From: Croceibacterium xixiisoli
GTDB lineage: Bacteria; Pseudomonadota; Alphaproteobacteria; Sphingomonadales; Sphingomonadaceae
Length of the DNA: 64,000 nt
NCBI RefSeq assembly: GCF_009827305.1
Contig: NZ_WTYJ01000003.1
Location: forward strand, 401,184-465,183
Reading direction: 5' to 3'
Shown in pieces: positions 10,031 through 20,176 of the stretch (position 1 is its first letter; each line of letters begins with the position of its first letter). A program made the translations under genes and the position numbers. Under the pieces are notes generated by a model that saw nothing but the letters and a program-made list of their open reading frames with translations, searched no databases and had not been told where the DNA came from.

Positions 10031-10049
10031 ATATAGGGTACCCCCCTAT
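10031..10049. promoter_or_regulatory. Operator of the CsoR/RcnR-type repressor
   Basis: The sequence ATAGGGTACCCCCCTAT (10033-10049) is an AT-flanked G/C tract with dyad character, the form bound by RcnR, CsoR and FrmR proteins. It ends four bases before the repressor start codon, so the repressor probably controls its own operon. Confidence 0.7.
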
Positions 10050-10052
10050 CCC

Positions 10053-10328
10053 ATGGCGCATCATTCACACGATCGGGATCGGATTCTCGCCCGCGTCCGC
10101 CGCATTGGCGGGTTGATTGCCGCGATCGAACGGTCGGTCGAGGGCGATGCGCCGTGCCGTGACACGCTGCATCTGGTGGCGGGGGTGCGCGGCGCGGTCG
10201 GCGGGTTGATGGATGAGCTGATCGAGGAACAGCTGCGCGAACATGTCGCAGCGCCGGGCTTGAGCGATGCCGAGCGCAGCGAAGCGGCCCAGGAAATTGC
10301 GACGCTGCTGCGCCGCTATGCGAAATAG
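10053..10328 (+). CDS. CsoR/RcnR-family metal-sensing repressor (DmeR-like)
   Basis: A 91-residue all-helical repressor. His3, Cys35 and His64 occupy the metal-ligand positions known in RcnR; position 60 is Gln instead of His. Eight bases downstream starts a cation diffusion facilitator with a large histidine-rich loop, the same pairing as the dmeRF operons of rhizobia, which respond to nickel and cobalt. A G-tract operator precedes it. The metal is inferred from the neighbour; formaldehyde sensing (FrmR) is less likely because no formaldehyde enzyme is nearby. Confidence 0.85.
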   Translation: MAHHSHDRDRILARVRRIGGLIAAIERSVEGDAPCRDTLHLVAGVRGAVGGLMDELIEEQLREHVAAPGLSDAERSEAAQEIATLLRRYAK

Positions 10329-10336
10329 GACGGAAT

Positions 10337-11368
10337 GTGAGCATCGATCTGGATAGCCGGCGGCAGACGCATGATTTCCTGGGCGCGTCGCATGATGAAA
10401 ATGCGAAGCGGACGCTGTGGGTGGTGGCGCTGACCGCCGTGATGATGGTGATCGAGATCATCGCCGGTTACTGGACCGGATCGATGGCGTTGCTGGCGGA
10501 TGGTTTCCACATGGCGACCCACGCCGGGGCACTGGGGATCGCCGCGATCGCCTATCGTTATGCCAAGGCCAATGTCGGCAACACCCGCTTCAGTTTCGGC
10601 ACCGGCAAGATCGGCGAACTGGCCGGCTTCGCCTCCGCCATGGTGCTGGGCATGGTGGCGTTGGGGATCGCGTGGGAATCGGTGATCCGCCTGGCCAACC
10701 CGACCGGCGTGGCCTTTGGCGAGGCGACCATCGTCGCCGTGGTCGGGCTGGTGGTCAATCTGGTCAGTGCCGCGCTGCTGATGGGTGGGCACAGCCATGG
10801 GCATGGGCATGGGCATGGCCATGGCCATCACCACAGCCATGCGCATCACCACCATCACCATGATGACGATGATCACGATCATCAGCATGGACACGATCAT
10901 GACGATGATCATGGGCACGGTACTGCGACGAAGCCGGGCAAAAAAACCGGCCATGACAACAATTTGCGCGCCGCCTATGTCCATGTGCTGGCCGATGCGC
11001 TGACATCGGTGCTGGCGATCGTCGCGCTGCTAGCCGGGCGCTATCTCGGCTGGGTGTGGCTGGATCCGCTGATGGGCATCGTCGGCGCCGTGGTGATCAC
11101 CCGCTGGGCCTGGTCGCTGATGCGCGACACCGGCGCGATCCTGCTCGATATGGCGGACCCGCAGCTGCTGAAGGAAATCCATGATTGCGTCGAGGCGCCT
11201 GGCGATGCGCGGATTGCGGATGTGCATATCTGGCAGGTCGGCCCGCAGGCGCATGCCGCGATCGTGGATGTGATCGGCCATGTGACCCCGGCACAGATCC
11301 GTCAGCGGCTGCTGCCCGTACATGAGATTGCCCATCTGACCGTGGCGGTGGAACCGCCGCACGGCTGA
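10337..11368 (+). CDS. dmeF: Cation diffusion facilitator metal exporter (DmeF-like)
   Basis: A 343-residue inner-membrane exporter with six predicted helices. Transmembrane helix 2 has LADGFHMATH and helix 5 has HVLADALTSV, the Asp/His metal site of CDF proteins. Between helices 4 and 5 (about residues 150-200) is a long loop of His, Gly and Asp that probably collects metal. The C-terminal cytoplasmic domain follows. The GTG start lies eight bases after the repressor gene. DmeF-type proteins export cobalt and nickel in exchange for protons. Confidence 0.88.
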   Translation: MSIDLDSRRQTHDFLGASHDENAKRTLWVVALTAVMMVIEIIAGYWTGSMALLADGFHMATHAGALGIAAIAYRYAKANVGNTRFSFGTGKIGELAGFASAMVLGMVALGIAWESVIRLANPTGVAFGEATIVAVVGLVVNLVSAALLMGGHSHGHGHGHGHGHHHSHAHHHHHHDDDDHDHQHGHDHDDDHGHGTATKPGKKTGHDNNLRAAYVHVLADALTSVLAIVALLAGRYLGWVWLDPLMGIVGAVVITRWAWSLMRDTGAILLDMADPQLLKEIHDCVEAPGDARIADVHIWQVGPQAHAAIVDVIGHVTPAQIRQRLLPVHEIAHLTVAVEPPHG

Positions 11369-11376
11369 GGGCGGGA

Positions 11377-11400
11377 AGGCTTCCGCCAGGCTGGAAGCCT
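11377..11400 (+). terminator. Hairpin after the metal efflux operon
   Basis: AGGCTTCC (11377-11384) and GGAAGCCT (11393-11400) form a perfect 8-bp stem with an 8-base loop just after the dmeF stop codon. No T tract follows, so it may be a weak or Rho-assisted terminator. Confidence 0.55.
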
Positions 11401-11541
11401 CGAAAATCCCATCCAAACACCGATCATATGCAGATCGCGTTTTGTCGATCTCGAATTCCAATGCCCGGCTTCGATATTTGGCCGCCATCCCGATCGCATC
11501 AATCCTGATGTCGATCGACGGACAAGCGGGAATATCTGCAT

Positions 11542-12390
11542 ATGAACGGCATCAAATTCGTCGGCGCGATGTGTGTTTCGGTGATGGCTTGCGGTGTGAT
11601 CGCATCGCCATCCCATGCGCAGGATGCGGCGGTGGAGGGGGCGGATTCCGGTTCCGTCACCGTGAACGGATCGGTCACCCTGGCATCGGATTACCGGTTT
11701 CGCGGTGTATCGCAGACCGATGGCAACATGACGGTGCAGGGCGGGCTGACCGTCAGCCACGACAGCGGGCTTTATGCCGGCGCCTGGGCTTCCAACCTGG
11801 CAGGTTGGGGCACGTTCGGCGGTGCCAATATGGAGCTGGACCTGTTGCTGGGCTTCAAGGCCGATCTGGGCGGTGGGGCAATGCTGGACACCGGGCTGAT
11901 CTGGTACATGTATCCCGGCGGCGCGGATGATACGGATTTTGCCGAAATCTATGCGAAACTGTCCGGCACCACCGGTCCGCTGACCCTGACGGGCGGGGTG
12001 CAATATGCGCCCAAGCAATATGCCCTGGCCAATGTGTCGAACGCGCCCGACAGTGCCGGCCAGACGCAGGACAATCTCTATCTGTTTGCCGATGGCCTGA
12101 TGGCGGTGCCCGAAACGCCCTTCACCGTGAAGGCGCACATCGGCTATTCGGATGGCAATCCCGGGCTTGGCCCCAATGGCACGAGCGTCAGCCCCACGGG
12201 TTCCTATTGGGATTGGATGCTGGGCGTCGATACCAGCTGGCGCAATCTGACTCTGGGCGTGGCCTATGTCGATACCGACATCAGCGATGCAGAGGCGCTG
12301 CGCCTGCAGCCCAATTTCAGCAAGGGGCAGGACGGCAGCGGATCGATTGCCGATGGCACGGTGGTGCTCAGCCTGACGGCGGCGTTCTGA
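11542..12390 (+). CDS. TorF-family putative outer-membrane porin
   Basis: A 282-residue exported protein with a signal peptide of about 27 residues ending SPSHAQ. The mature part begins with LASDYRFRGVSQTDGN, the hallmark of the TorF porin family of proteobacteria, and continues as alternating beta strands to a C-terminal Phe (LSLTAAF). It probably forms a small outer-membrane channel. It lies upstream of the kdp genes with a small membrane-protein gene between; a shared role is not evident. Confidence 0.88.
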   Translation: MNGIKFVGAMCVSVMACGVIASPSHAQDAAVEGADSGSVTVNGSVTLASDYRFRGVSQTDGNMTVQGGLTVSHDSGLYAGAWASNLAGWGTFGGANMELDLLLGFKADLGGGAMLDTGLIWYMYPGGADDTDFAEIYAKLSGTTGPLTLTGGVQYAPKQYALANVSNAPDSAGQTQDNLYLFADGLMAVPETPFTVKAHIGYSDGNPGLGPNGTSVSPTGSYWDWMLGVDTSWRNLTLGVAYVDTDISDAEALRLQPNFSKGQDGSGSIADGTVVLSLTAAF

Positions 12391-12405
12391 GCGGCGCGGG
12401 CGCAG

Positions 12406-12699
12406 GTGCGGGCCGATATCATGTTGCAACCGGGCAGCATCATCCGCGTGCCGCAGCCGTGGTATGTCGATCCAGCCCTGCGCCTGGGCGGTGCGGGGCT
12501 GATCGCCCTGGCCGTGGGCGCCATCTTGCTGCTGGTGAGCATGGTCCGCACGATCCCGTTCCACCCGGCCACGGCGGCGGAGCTGGGCCTGGCGGCCGCC
12601 GCTGTGCTGGGCGCGAGCGGGGGCAGCGTCATGCTGTGGCAGGGGGCGCGGATGTTCGATCGCGTGGTCATCGCCAAATCCCCAGGCGGTTGGCTTTGA
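12406..12699 (+). CDS. Small two-helix membrane protein
   Basis: A 97-residue protein (GTG start at 12406, or ATG at 12421). Two hydrophobic segments, about residues 28-48 and 58-76, suggest an inner-membrane hairpin. It follows the porin gene by 15 bases in the same direction. Function unknown; no family recognised. Confidence 0.6.
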   Translation: MRADIMLQPGSIIRVPQPWYVDPALRLGGAGLIALAVGAILLLVSMVRTIPFHPATAAELGLAAAAVLGASGGSVMLWQGARMFDRVVIAKSPGGWL

Positions 12700-12956
12700 C
12701 CCCGTGCCGGCGGGCGCAAACACTATGCAAAACATATTCCGATCGGCCGGGGCCGATCTCGCAATGAAACGCTGACCGGGCCTAATTGCGCATCCTCTTG
12801 CTGTGTTCCCCCGCCCTCCCGGCGTGGGCGCAGGCTGACAGGGGGCCGGAATATGGTGGCGCATGACAGGGGCGGCCGGGCTGCGGTCGCCATCACGGGG
12901 CCACTGCCGGCGCGTATTTCGGGCAGTGGCGCCCGCTATCCAAGGAACATCTGACT

Positions 12957-13040
12957 ATGGGCGACATCATCTGGGTCGGCCTCATCGCCGGCCTGCTGGC
13001 TCTGACCCTGCTCTACGCACGCCTGTGCGACAGCATCTGA
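12957..13040 (+). CDS. 27-residue membrane peptide upstream of kdpF
   Basis: ATG to TGA gives 27 residues with one hydrophobic helix (IIWVGLIAGLLALTLLYARL) and a short charged tail. It ends 13 bases before kdpF, which has the same size and form. Similar tiny peptides in front of kdpF are plausible in proteobacteria as extra KdpF-like stabilisers of the Kdp complex, but I cannot confirm a named family. Codon use and spacing support translation. Confidence 0.6.
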   Translation: MGDIIWVGLIAGLLALTLLYARLCDSI

Positions 13041-13053
13041 CGGGGGCGGCGAC

Positions 13054-13143
13054 ATGACCATCGATCTCTGGCTGGCGGCGATCACCGCGCTGGGCCTTCT
13101 CCTTTATCTCGTGGCCGTGCTCCTGCGGCCCGAACGCTTCTGA
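13054..13143 (+). CDS. kdpF: KdpF, small subunit of the potassium ATPase
   Basis: A 29-residue single-helix peptide ending LLRPERF, the conserved end of KdpF. It stabilises the KdpABC complex in the inner membrane. It begins the kdp structural cluster, 13 bases before kdpA. Confidence 0.9.
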   Translation: MTIDLWLAAITALGLLLYLVAVLLRPERF

Positions 13144-13156
13144 AAGCGAGCACACC

Positions 13157-14860
13157 ATGACCGTCGAGGGATGGATCCTGATCGCCTTGTTCGTGGCGAT
13201 CCTGCTGGCGCTGGCCAAGCCCGTGGGGCTGTGGCTGTTTGCGCTGTACGAAGGGCGGCGGACGCCGCTGCATATGGTGCTGGGGCCGGTCGAACGGGGG
13301 TTCTACCGCCTGTCCGGCATCGATCCGAACGAGGATCAGAGCTGGCGCCGCTACGCCGTGCATATGCTGATCTTCAATGTGGCGCTGTTGTTGTTCACCT
13401 ATGTGATCCTGCGCCTGCAGGCGGTGTTGCCGCTCAATCCGCAGGGGCTGGGGCCGGTGTCGGATCATCTGGCCTTCAACACCGCGATCAGCTTCACCGC
13501 CAACACCAATTGGCAGAGCTATGGCGGGGAAGCGACCATGTCGAACCTCAGCCAGATGCTGGGCCTGACGATTCACAATTTCCTGTCCGCCGCGACGGGC
13601 ATTGCGCTCGCCTTCGCGCTGTTTCGTGGTTTCGCGCGGCGCAGCGCGGCCGGGATCGGCAATTTCTGGGCCGATGTGACGCGGGTGACGCTCTATCTGC
13701 TGCTGCCGCTGTGCGTGGTTCTGGCGGTGTTCTACATCGCCAGCGGCGTGCCGCAGACCCTGGCCGGTCCGGTCGATGTGACCACGCTGGAAGGCGCGCG
13801 GCAGACGCTGGCGCTGGGGCCGGTGGCCAGCCAGGAAGCGATCAAGATGCTGGGCACCAATGGTGGCGGCTTCTTCAACGCCAACAGCGCCCATCCGTTC
13901 GAAAGCCCGACCGCGCTGACCAATCTGGTGCAGATGCTCTCGATCTTCCTGATCGGCGTCGGCCTGACCTACACTTTCGGCAAGGCTGTGGGCAACACGC
14001 GCCAGGGCTGGGCGATCCTGGCCGCGATGATGGCGCTGTTCCTGGCGGGCACGGCCATCGTGTACTGGCAGGAAGCCGCCGGCAATCCGAATCTCCATGC
14101 GCTGGGCGTCATGGGCGGCAATATGGAGGGCAAGGAAGTCCGCTTCGGCATTGCAGCCTCGGCGCTGTTTTCCGTGGTGACCACGGCGGCCAGTTGCGGT
14201 GCGGTCAACGCTATGCATGACAGCTTCACCCCGCTGGGCGGGATGATCCCGCTGTTCAACATGCAATTGGGGGAGGTCGTGATCGGCGGCGTGGGCGCCG
14301 GTATCTATGGCTTCCTGCTGTTTGCCATTCTCGCGGTGTTCGTCGCCGGGCTGATGGTCGGCCGCACGCCCGAATATGTCGGCAAGAAGATCGAAGGAAA
14401 GGAAGTCAAGCTGGCTGTGCTCGCCATTGCGGTGCTGCCTTTGATCATCCTGAGCTTCACCGCCATTGCGTCCGTGCTGGATGCAGGGCTGGCCGGGCCG
14501 CTCAACAAGGGGCCACACGGCTTCTCGGAAATCCTCTATGCCTTCACCAGCGCGGTGGCGAACAATGGTTCGGCCTTTGCCGGGCTGACCGCCAACACCC
14601 CGTTCTACAACGCGATGCTGGGTGTGGCGATCTGGATGGGGCGGTTCTTCGTCATCGTGCCGATGCTGGCCATCGCCGGCAGCCTGGCAGCCAAGAAATA
14701 TGTGCCCGAAACCGCCGGTTCCTTCCCCACCACCGGTCCGCTGTGGACCGGGCTGCTGATCGGCATCGTGCTGATCGTGGGCGGTCTCACCTTCCTGCCA
14801 GGCCTCGCGCTTGGTCCGATCGCCGATCATCTCGCGATGATCCGCGGGCAACTCTACTGA
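13157..14860 (+). CDS. kdpA: Potassium-transporting ATPase subunit A
   Basis: A 567-residue, ten-helix potassium channel-like subunit. The four selectivity-filter loops are visible: [39 protein letters not shown] and [11 protein letters not shown]. Full family length and no damage. It binds and conducts K+ into the complex, powered by KdpB. Start ATG 13157 follows an A-rich GAAAGCGAG leader. Confidence 0.98.
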   Translation: MTVEGWILIALFVAILLALAKPVGLWLFALYEGRRTPLHMVLGPVERGFYRLSGIDPNEDQSWRRYAVHMLIFNVALLLFTYVILRLQAVLPLNPQGLGPVSDHLAFNTAISFTANTNWQSYGGEATMSNLSQMLGLTIHNFLSAATGIALAFALFRGFARRSAAGIGNFWADVTRVTLYLLLPLCVVLAVFYIASGVPQTLAGPVDVTTLEGARQTLALGPVASQEAIKMLGTNGGGFFNANSAHPFESPTALTNLVQMLSIFLIGVGLTYTFGKAVGNTRQGWAILAAMMALFLAGTAIVYWQEAAGNPNLHALGVMGGNMEGKEVRFGIAASALFSVVTTAASCGAVNAMHDSFTPLGGMIPLFNMQLGEVVIGGVGAGIYGFLLFAILAVFVAGLMVGRTPEYVGKKIEGKEVKLAVLAIAVLPLIILSFTAIASVLDAGLAGPLNKGPHGFSEILYAFTSAVANNGSAFAGLTANTPFYNAMLGVAIWMGRFFVIVPMLAIAGSLAAKKYVPETAGSFPTTGPLWTGLLIGIVLIVGGLTFLPGLALGPIADHLAMIRGQLY

Positions 14861-14873
14861 TTGGGGCCGGCAT

Positions 14874-16904
14874 ATGAGCCAGAATACTCCCAAATCGCTG
14901 TTCACCGCGGATCTGATCGTCCCGGCGCTGGGCGATTCCTTCCGCAAGCTCAATCCCCGCGAACTGATCCGCAATCCGGTGATGTTCACCACCGCCATCG
15001 TGGCCGTGCTCCTGACCGTATTGCTCGTGATCGGGCAGGATGGGCTGGCAACCGGCTTCAAGCTGCAACTCGTCATCTGGCTGTGGCTGACGGTGCTGTT
15101 CGGCACCTTCGCCGAAGCCCTGGCGGAGGGGCGGGGCAAGGCGCAGGCCGCATCGCTGCGCGCCACCAAGGCGGATCTGACCGCCAATCGCGTCAAGAAC
15201 GGCGGCACCGAAGCGGTCGCGGCCAGCGCCCTGCGGGCAGGCGATCTGGTGCTGGTGGAAACCGGCGAGCTGATCCCTGCCGATGGCGAGGTGGTCGAAG
15301 GCGTGGCTTCGGTCAATGAAGCGGCCATCACCGGCGAATCCGCCCCCGTTATCCGCGAAGCAGGCGGCGATCGGTCCGCCGTGACCGCCGGCACCCGCGT
15401 GATATCGGATTATATCAAGGTCCGCGTGACGCAGGAACCGGGGCAGGGCTTCCTCGACCGCATGATCGCGCTGGTGGAAGGGGCCGAGCGGCAGAAGACG
15501 CCCAATGAAATCGCCCTGACCATTCTGCTGGTCGGGCTGACGATCATCTTCCTGATCGCGGTCGGCACGATTCCCGGCTTCGCATCCTATGCCGGCGGAT
15601 CGATCCCGGTCACCATTCTGGCGGCGCTGCTGATCACGCTGATCCCGACCACCATCGCCGCGCTGCTCTCTGCCATCGGGATCGCCGGGATGGACCGGCT
15701 GGTGCGTTTCAACGTGCTGGCCAAATCCGGCCGCGCGGTGGAGGCCGCAGGCGATATCGACACGCTGCTGCTCGACAAGACCGGCACCATCACGATCGGT
15801 GATCGCCAGGCGACCGAGTTCCGCCCGCTGGCGGGCATTCGGGTGGAAGATCTGGCGGAAACGGCGCTGCTGGCCAGCCTGGCCGATGAAACCCCGGAAG
15901 GGCGATCGATCGTTACCCTGGCGCGCGAGGCATTTCATGTCGCGACCGCCAGCCTGCCGACCGGGGCAGAGGTGATCGGCTTCACCGCGCAGACCCGCAT
16001 TTCCGGCGTCAGCATGAACGGCACCCTGATTCAGAAGGGGGCGGTGGATTCGATCCTGACGGCGAATCCCGACATCGGCGAAACGCCCGCCGCCGCCGAA
16101 TTGCGCCGCATCACCGACGATATCGCGCGCAGCGGGGGCACCCCGCTGGCCGTGGCGCGCGATGGGCGGCTGCTCGGCGCGATCTTCCTCAAGGATATCG
16201 TCAAGGCCGGCATCCGGGAGCGTTTCGGCGAATTGCGCCGCATGGGCATCCGCACGGTGATGATCACGGGCGACAATCGGCTGACCGCCGCCGCCATCGC
16301 GGCCGAGGCAGGGGTGGATGATTTCCTGGCGCAGGCCACCCCGGAAGACAAGCTGGCGCTGATCCGCAAGGAACAGGCCGATGGCAAGCTGGTAGCCATG
16401 TGCGGCGATGGCACCAATGACGCCCCGGCGCTGGCCCAGTCCGACGTGGGCGTTGCCATGAACACCGGCACGCAGGCCGCGCGCGAGGCGGGCAATATGG
16501 TCGATCTCGACAGCGATCCGACCAAGCTGATCGAGATCGTCGGGCTGGGTAAGCAATTGCTGATGACGCGCGGGGCGCTGACGACATTTTCCGTCGCCAA
16601 TGACGTCGCCAAATATTTCGCGATCATCCCGGCCATGTTCGTCGTGCTCTATCCGGGGCTGGGCGTGCTCAATGTCATGGGGCTGGTGACGCCCGAAAGC
16701 GCGATCCTGTCGGCGATCATCTTCAACGCCATCATCATCCCGCTGCTGGTGCCGCTGGCGCTGAAAGGGGTGAAGTACCGCCCTGCCGGTGCCGGGGCGC
16801 TGCTCGGCCGCAATCTGGCCATTTACGGCCTTGGCGGTCTGGTCGCGCCGTTCATCGGCATCAAGCTCATCGATCTGACCGTCAACGGTCTGGGTCTCGT
16901 TTAG
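14874..16904 (+). CDS. kdpB: Potassium-transporting P-type ATPase subunit B
   Basis: A 676-residue P-type ATPase catalytic subunit. It has the actuator loop TGES (near residue 155), the phosphorylation site DKTGTIT (about residue 300), MITGDN in the nucleotide-binding domain and the hinge motif [12 protein letters not shown]. Full length. It hydrolyses ATP to drive K+ uptake through KdpA. It starts 13 bases after kdpA. Confidence 0.98.
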   Translation: MSQNTPKSLFTADLIVPALGDSFRKLNPRELIRNPVMFTTAIVAVLLTVLLVIGQDGLATGFKLQLVIWLWLTVLFGTFAEALAEGRGKAQAASLRATKADLTANRVKNGGTEAVAASALRAGDLVLVETGELIPADGEVVEGVASVNEAAITGESAPVIREAGGDRSAVTAGTRVISDYIKVRVTQEPGQGFLDRMIALVEGAERQKTPNEIALTILLVGLTIIFLIAVGTIPGFASYAGGSIPVTILAALLITLIPTTIAALLSAIGIAGMDRLVRFNVLAKSGRAVEAAGDIDTLLLDKTGTITIGDRQATEFRPLAGIRVEDLAETALLASLADETPEGRSIVTLAREAFHVATASLPTGAEVIGFTAQTRISGVSMNGTLIQKGAVDSILTANPDIGETPAAAELRRITDDIARSGGTPLAVARDGRLLGAIFLKDIVKAGIRERFGELRRMGIRTVMITGDNRLTAAAIAAEAGVDDFLAQATPEDKLALIRKEQADGKLVAMCGDGTNDAPALAQSDVGVAMNTGTQAAREAGNMVDLDSDPTKLIEIVGLGKQLLMTRGALTTFSVANDVAKYFAIIPAMFVVLYPGLGVLNVMGLVTPESAILSAIIFNAIIIPLLVPLALKGVKYRPAGAGALLGRNLAIYGLGGLVAPFIGIKLIDLTVNGLGLV

Positions 16905-16916
16905 GAGGATCCCATC

Positions 16917-17510
16917 ATGGGTTCAGATCTCAAAACCGCATTCCGCCCGGCGATCAGCATGACGATCCTGTTCGCCCTGTTGCTGGGCATCGCCTATCCG
17001 CTGGCCATGACCGGTGTCGGCCAGGCGCTGTTCCCGTCGCAGGCCAATGGCAGCCTGATCACGCAGGATGGCAAAATCATCGGCTCTTCGGTGGTGGGGC
17101 AGGCCTTTGTGGGGGAACGCTATTTCCACACGCGCCCGTCGGCGGCCGGGGCGGATGGCTATGACGGGCTGGCATCCTCCGGTTCCAATCTCGGGCCGAC
17201 CAGCCAGGCCCTGATCGATCGGGTTGCGGCCGATGTCGAACAGAAACGCGCGCAAGGCGTGACCGAGGCGGTGCCGGCTGACATGGTCACTGCATCGGGT
17301 TCGGGGCTTGATCCGGATATCTCGCCCGATGCAGCTCTGGCCCAGGTTTCCCGCGTCTCTGCTGCACGCGGTCTGGCACAGGTCGATGTGCGCGATCTGG
17401 TGGAACGGTCCATCCAGCGCCCCTTGCTGGGATTTCTGGGCGAAGATCGGGTCAATGTGCTCGAACTCAATCGACAGCTCGACCGGCTCGGCAGTACAAC
17501 CGCCCGGTGA
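16917..17510 (+). CDS. kdpC: Potassium-transporting ATPase subunit C
   Basis: A 197-residue subunit with one N-terminal membrane helix (about residues 13-35) and a periplasmic domain containing the family phrases SQANGS, FHTRPSAAG and SNLGPTSQAL, ending with a conserved LNVLELN-like strand. It holds the complex together and aids ATP binding. A strong TAGGAGGAT ribosome site precedes the start. Confidence 0.97.
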   Translation: MGSDLKTAFRPAISMTILFALLLGIAYPLAMTGVGQALFPSQANGSLITQDGKIIGSSVVGQAFVGERYFHTRPSAAGADGYDGLASSGSNLGPTSQALIDRVAADVEQKRAQGVTEAVPADMVTASGSGLDPDISPDAALAQVSRVSAARGLAQVDVRDLVERSIQRPLLGFLGEDRVNVLELNRQLDRLGSTTAR

Positions 17511-20176
17511 TGGCGGATGACAGCAGACCGGACCCTGACGCTCTCCTGCGCATAGCCGCGCAGGAAGGGCGTGGCCGCCTCAAGGTTTTCCTCGGGGCGG
17601 CGCCGGGCGTCGGCAAGACCTGGGAAATGCTGAGCGACGGCGCGGAGCGCCGGAAGGCCGGGGCCGATGTGGTGGTCGGCGTGGTGGAAACCCATGGCCG
17701 GGCGGAAACCGAGGCGCTGACCCGCGGGCATGAGATCATTCCCCGGCGCAGCGAAGCCTATCAGGGGCGCCAGCTGACCGAAATGGACATGGACGCCATT
17801 CTGGCGCGGCGCCCGGGCCTGGTGCTGGTCGATGAACTGGCCCACAGCAATGCGCCGGGCAGCCGCCACCCCAAGCGGTATCAGGATGTGGAAGAACTGC
17901 TGGCGGCGGGGATCGACGTTTATTCGACTATCAACATCCAGCACATCGAAAGCCTGAACGACATCGTCGCTTCCTTTACCCATGTCCGGGTGCGGGAAAC
18001 CGTGCCGGACCGGATTCTGGAAAGCGCGGAGATCGAAGTCGTCGACATTCCGCCGGACGAACTGATCGAGCGGCTGAAGCAGGGCAAGGTCTATATCCCG
18101 CAGGAAGCGACGCGGGCGCTCAACCACTTCTTTTCCAAATCGAACCTGTCGGCGCTGCGCGAACTGGCGCTGCGCCGGGCGGCGCAGGCCGTGGATTCGC
18201 AGATGCTGGAACATGTGCGCCAGCATGCGCTGTCGGGCAGCTGGGCCAGCGGAGACCGGGTGGTGGTCGCGGTCAGCGAGGCTCCTGATGCGGATCGGCT
18301 GATCCGGGCCGGCAAGCGCATGGCCGATGCCCTGCGTGCCAGCTGGACGGCGGTGCATGTCGATACGCCGCGCAGCCGCGCCTTCGATGAAGATGATCGC
18401 AAGCGGTTGGCCAACGCGCTCAACCTGGCCAACCAGCTGGGCGGAACGGTCGTTTCCGTGCCGGCGGCCGATGTGGTGGAAGGGCTGGCATCCTACACCC
18501 GCGAAGTGCGCGCCACCCAGCTGATCCTCGGCCATTCCGCCCATGCCGCCTGGTATGCCCCCTGGCGCAGGCCCGTGGCGGACCAGATCCTGCAGGCCGG
18601 CGGCGATCTGGCGGTGCATGTGCTGCCGACGAAGGCGCAATCCACGCGCGGGCGGCGGCTCTATCTCCCCTCATGGCGGGCGGGGCCGACTTCGGCCTAT
18701 GGCTGGACCCTGCTGATGGTGGCGGCGGTGACCGGATCGGGACTGGCGCTGTTCCAGGTGCTTGATCTCGCCAATGTCGGCCTGCTCTATCTGCTGCCGG
18801 TGATGGTGGCATCCAGCCTGTTCGGCCTGCGGGCGGGCCTGTTCGCCGGGGTGGCATCCTCTCTGGCGTATAATTTCCTGTTCCTGCCGCCGACCGGATC
18901 GCTGACCATCGCCAATCCGGAAAATGTCGTTTCCATCGTCGTGCTGCTGGGCGTGGCCTTCGTCACCAGCCAGTTTTCCGCCCGCATCCGCGATCAGGCC
19001 GAACTGGCCGGATCGAGCGCGCGGGAAAATGCCGCCCAGGCCGGTTTCCTGCGGCAGATCAGTGCCACCGGCAATGAAGAGGAACTGCTGCAGACCATTT
19101 GCGGAGAAATCCGGCGGATGTTTGCGGTGCGCACCGCCCTGCTGGTGGCAGCTTCCGGCGGGCCGCAATTGCGCGCCGCCGTGCCGCCCGAAAACCGGTT
19201 CGACACGATCGAGCTGGCGGCTGCCCAATGGGCGATGGAAAAGAACCAGCCCGCCGGTCTGGGGTCGGATACGCTGACCGCATCGGACTGGCTGTTCTAT
19301 CCGCTGCGGGCGGCGGGCAAGGTCGTGGCCGTGATCGGCCTGGCGACGGAGGATGGCAGCCAGCCGATCCGTTCCGATGACATTCCGCTGCTCATGAGCC
19401 TGCTCGATCAGGCGGCGCTGGTGCTGGAACGCATGCAGCTGGAAGATGAATTGCGCGACATCGCCCAGCTCAAGGATCGGGACCGGTTGCGGGCGGCGCT
19501 GCTGTCTTCGGTCAGCCATGATCTGCGCACGCCGCTGACCGCCATTCTGGGGATCACCCAGGAATTGCGGGGCGCGGTGCAGGATGACAGACTCGACATG
19601 CTGGAAAGCGAGGCGCAGCGGCTCAATCGCTTCATCGCGAACCTGCTGGATATGGCGCGGGTCGAAGCCGGCGTGATCCGGCTGAAGCTGGAACCCGTCG
19701 ACCTGACCGACGCCATTGGCAGCGCCGTGCACGACACCCGCCGCGCGCTGGCCGGGCATGATATCGAACTGGATGTTTCGCCCAGCCTGCCGCTGGTGAT
19801 GGTGGATGCGCAGCTGTTCCATCACTGCCTGATCAACCTGCTCGACAATGCCGGCCGCTATGCCGATCCGGGCACGCCGGTGCGGATTGCCGCCGAACGC
19901 CGGCCGGGCGCGCTGTGCCTGTCCATCCTGGATCAGGGGCCGGGAATACCGGCAGGCCGGGAGGGCGAGATTTTCGAAACCTTCATCCGGATCGAAGGAT
20001 CCGACCGTTCCAAGACCGGCACCGGCCTGGGCCTGGCCATCGTGAAGGCCTTTGCCGAAGCGATGGGGCTGACCGCCGAAGCGGCCAATCGCGATGAGCC
20101 GAGGGGGGCGAGGTTCTCCCTCTTGTTCCCGGACAACAGGCTGGTGCGCGAACCCGATCAGGAGCAATTGCTGTGA
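17507..20176 (+). CDS. kdpD: Osmosensitive K+ channel sensor kinase KdpD
   Basis: An 889-residue histidine kinase, full length. The cytoplasmic N-terminal KdpD domain has the P-loop GAAPGVGKT and VLVDELAHSNAPGSRH; a USP-like domain follows (about 245-375); then four membrane helices (about 400-500), a GAF-like region, and the kinase with H-box SSVSHDLRTPLT, N-box NLLDNAGRY and G-box TGTGLGLAIVKA. GTG 17507 or ATG 17510 overlaps the kdpC stop, so translation is coupled. It senses low K+ or osmotic stress and phosphorylates KdpE. Confidence 0.97.
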   Translation: MMADDSRPDPDALLRIAAQEGRGRLKVFLGAAPGVGKTWEMLSDGAERRKAGADVVVGVVETHGRAETEALTRGHEIIPRRSEAYQGRQLTEMDMDAILARRPGLVLVDELAHSNAPGSRHPKRYQDVEELLAAGIDVYSTINIQHIESLNDIVASFTHVRVRETVPDRILESAEIEVVDIPPDELIERLKQGKVYIPQEATRALNHFFSKSNLSALRELALRRAAQAVDSQMLEHVRQHALSGSWASGDRVVVAVSEAPDADRLIRAGKRMADALRASWTAVHVDTPRSRAFDEDDRKRLANALNLANQLGGTVVSVPAADVVEGLASYTREVRATQLILGHSAHAAWYAPWRRPVADQILQAGGDLAVHVLPTKAQSTRGRRLYLPSWRAGPTSAYGWTLLMVAAVTGSGLALFQVLDLANVGLLYLLPVMVASSLFGLRAGLFAGVASSLAYNFLFLPPTGSLTIANPENVVSIVVLLGVAFVTSQFSARIRDQAELAGSSARENAAQAGFLRQISATGNEEELLQTICGEIRRMFAVRTALLVAASGGPQLRAAVPPENRFDTIELAAAQWAMEKNQPAGLGSDTLTASDWLFYPLRAAGKVVAVIGLATEDGSQPIRSDDIPLLMSLLDQAALVLERMQLEDELRDIAQLKDRDRLRAALLSSVSHDLRTPLTAILGITQELRGAVQDDRLDMLESEAQRLNRFIANLLDMARVEAGVIRLKLEPVDLTDAIGSAVHDTRRALAGHDIELDVSPSLPLVMVDAQLFHHCLINLLDNAGRYADPGTPVRIAAERRPGALCLSILDQGPGIPAGREGEIFETFIRIEGSDRSKTGTGLGLAIVKAFAEAMGLTAEAANRDEPRGARFSLLFPDNRLVREPDQEQLL

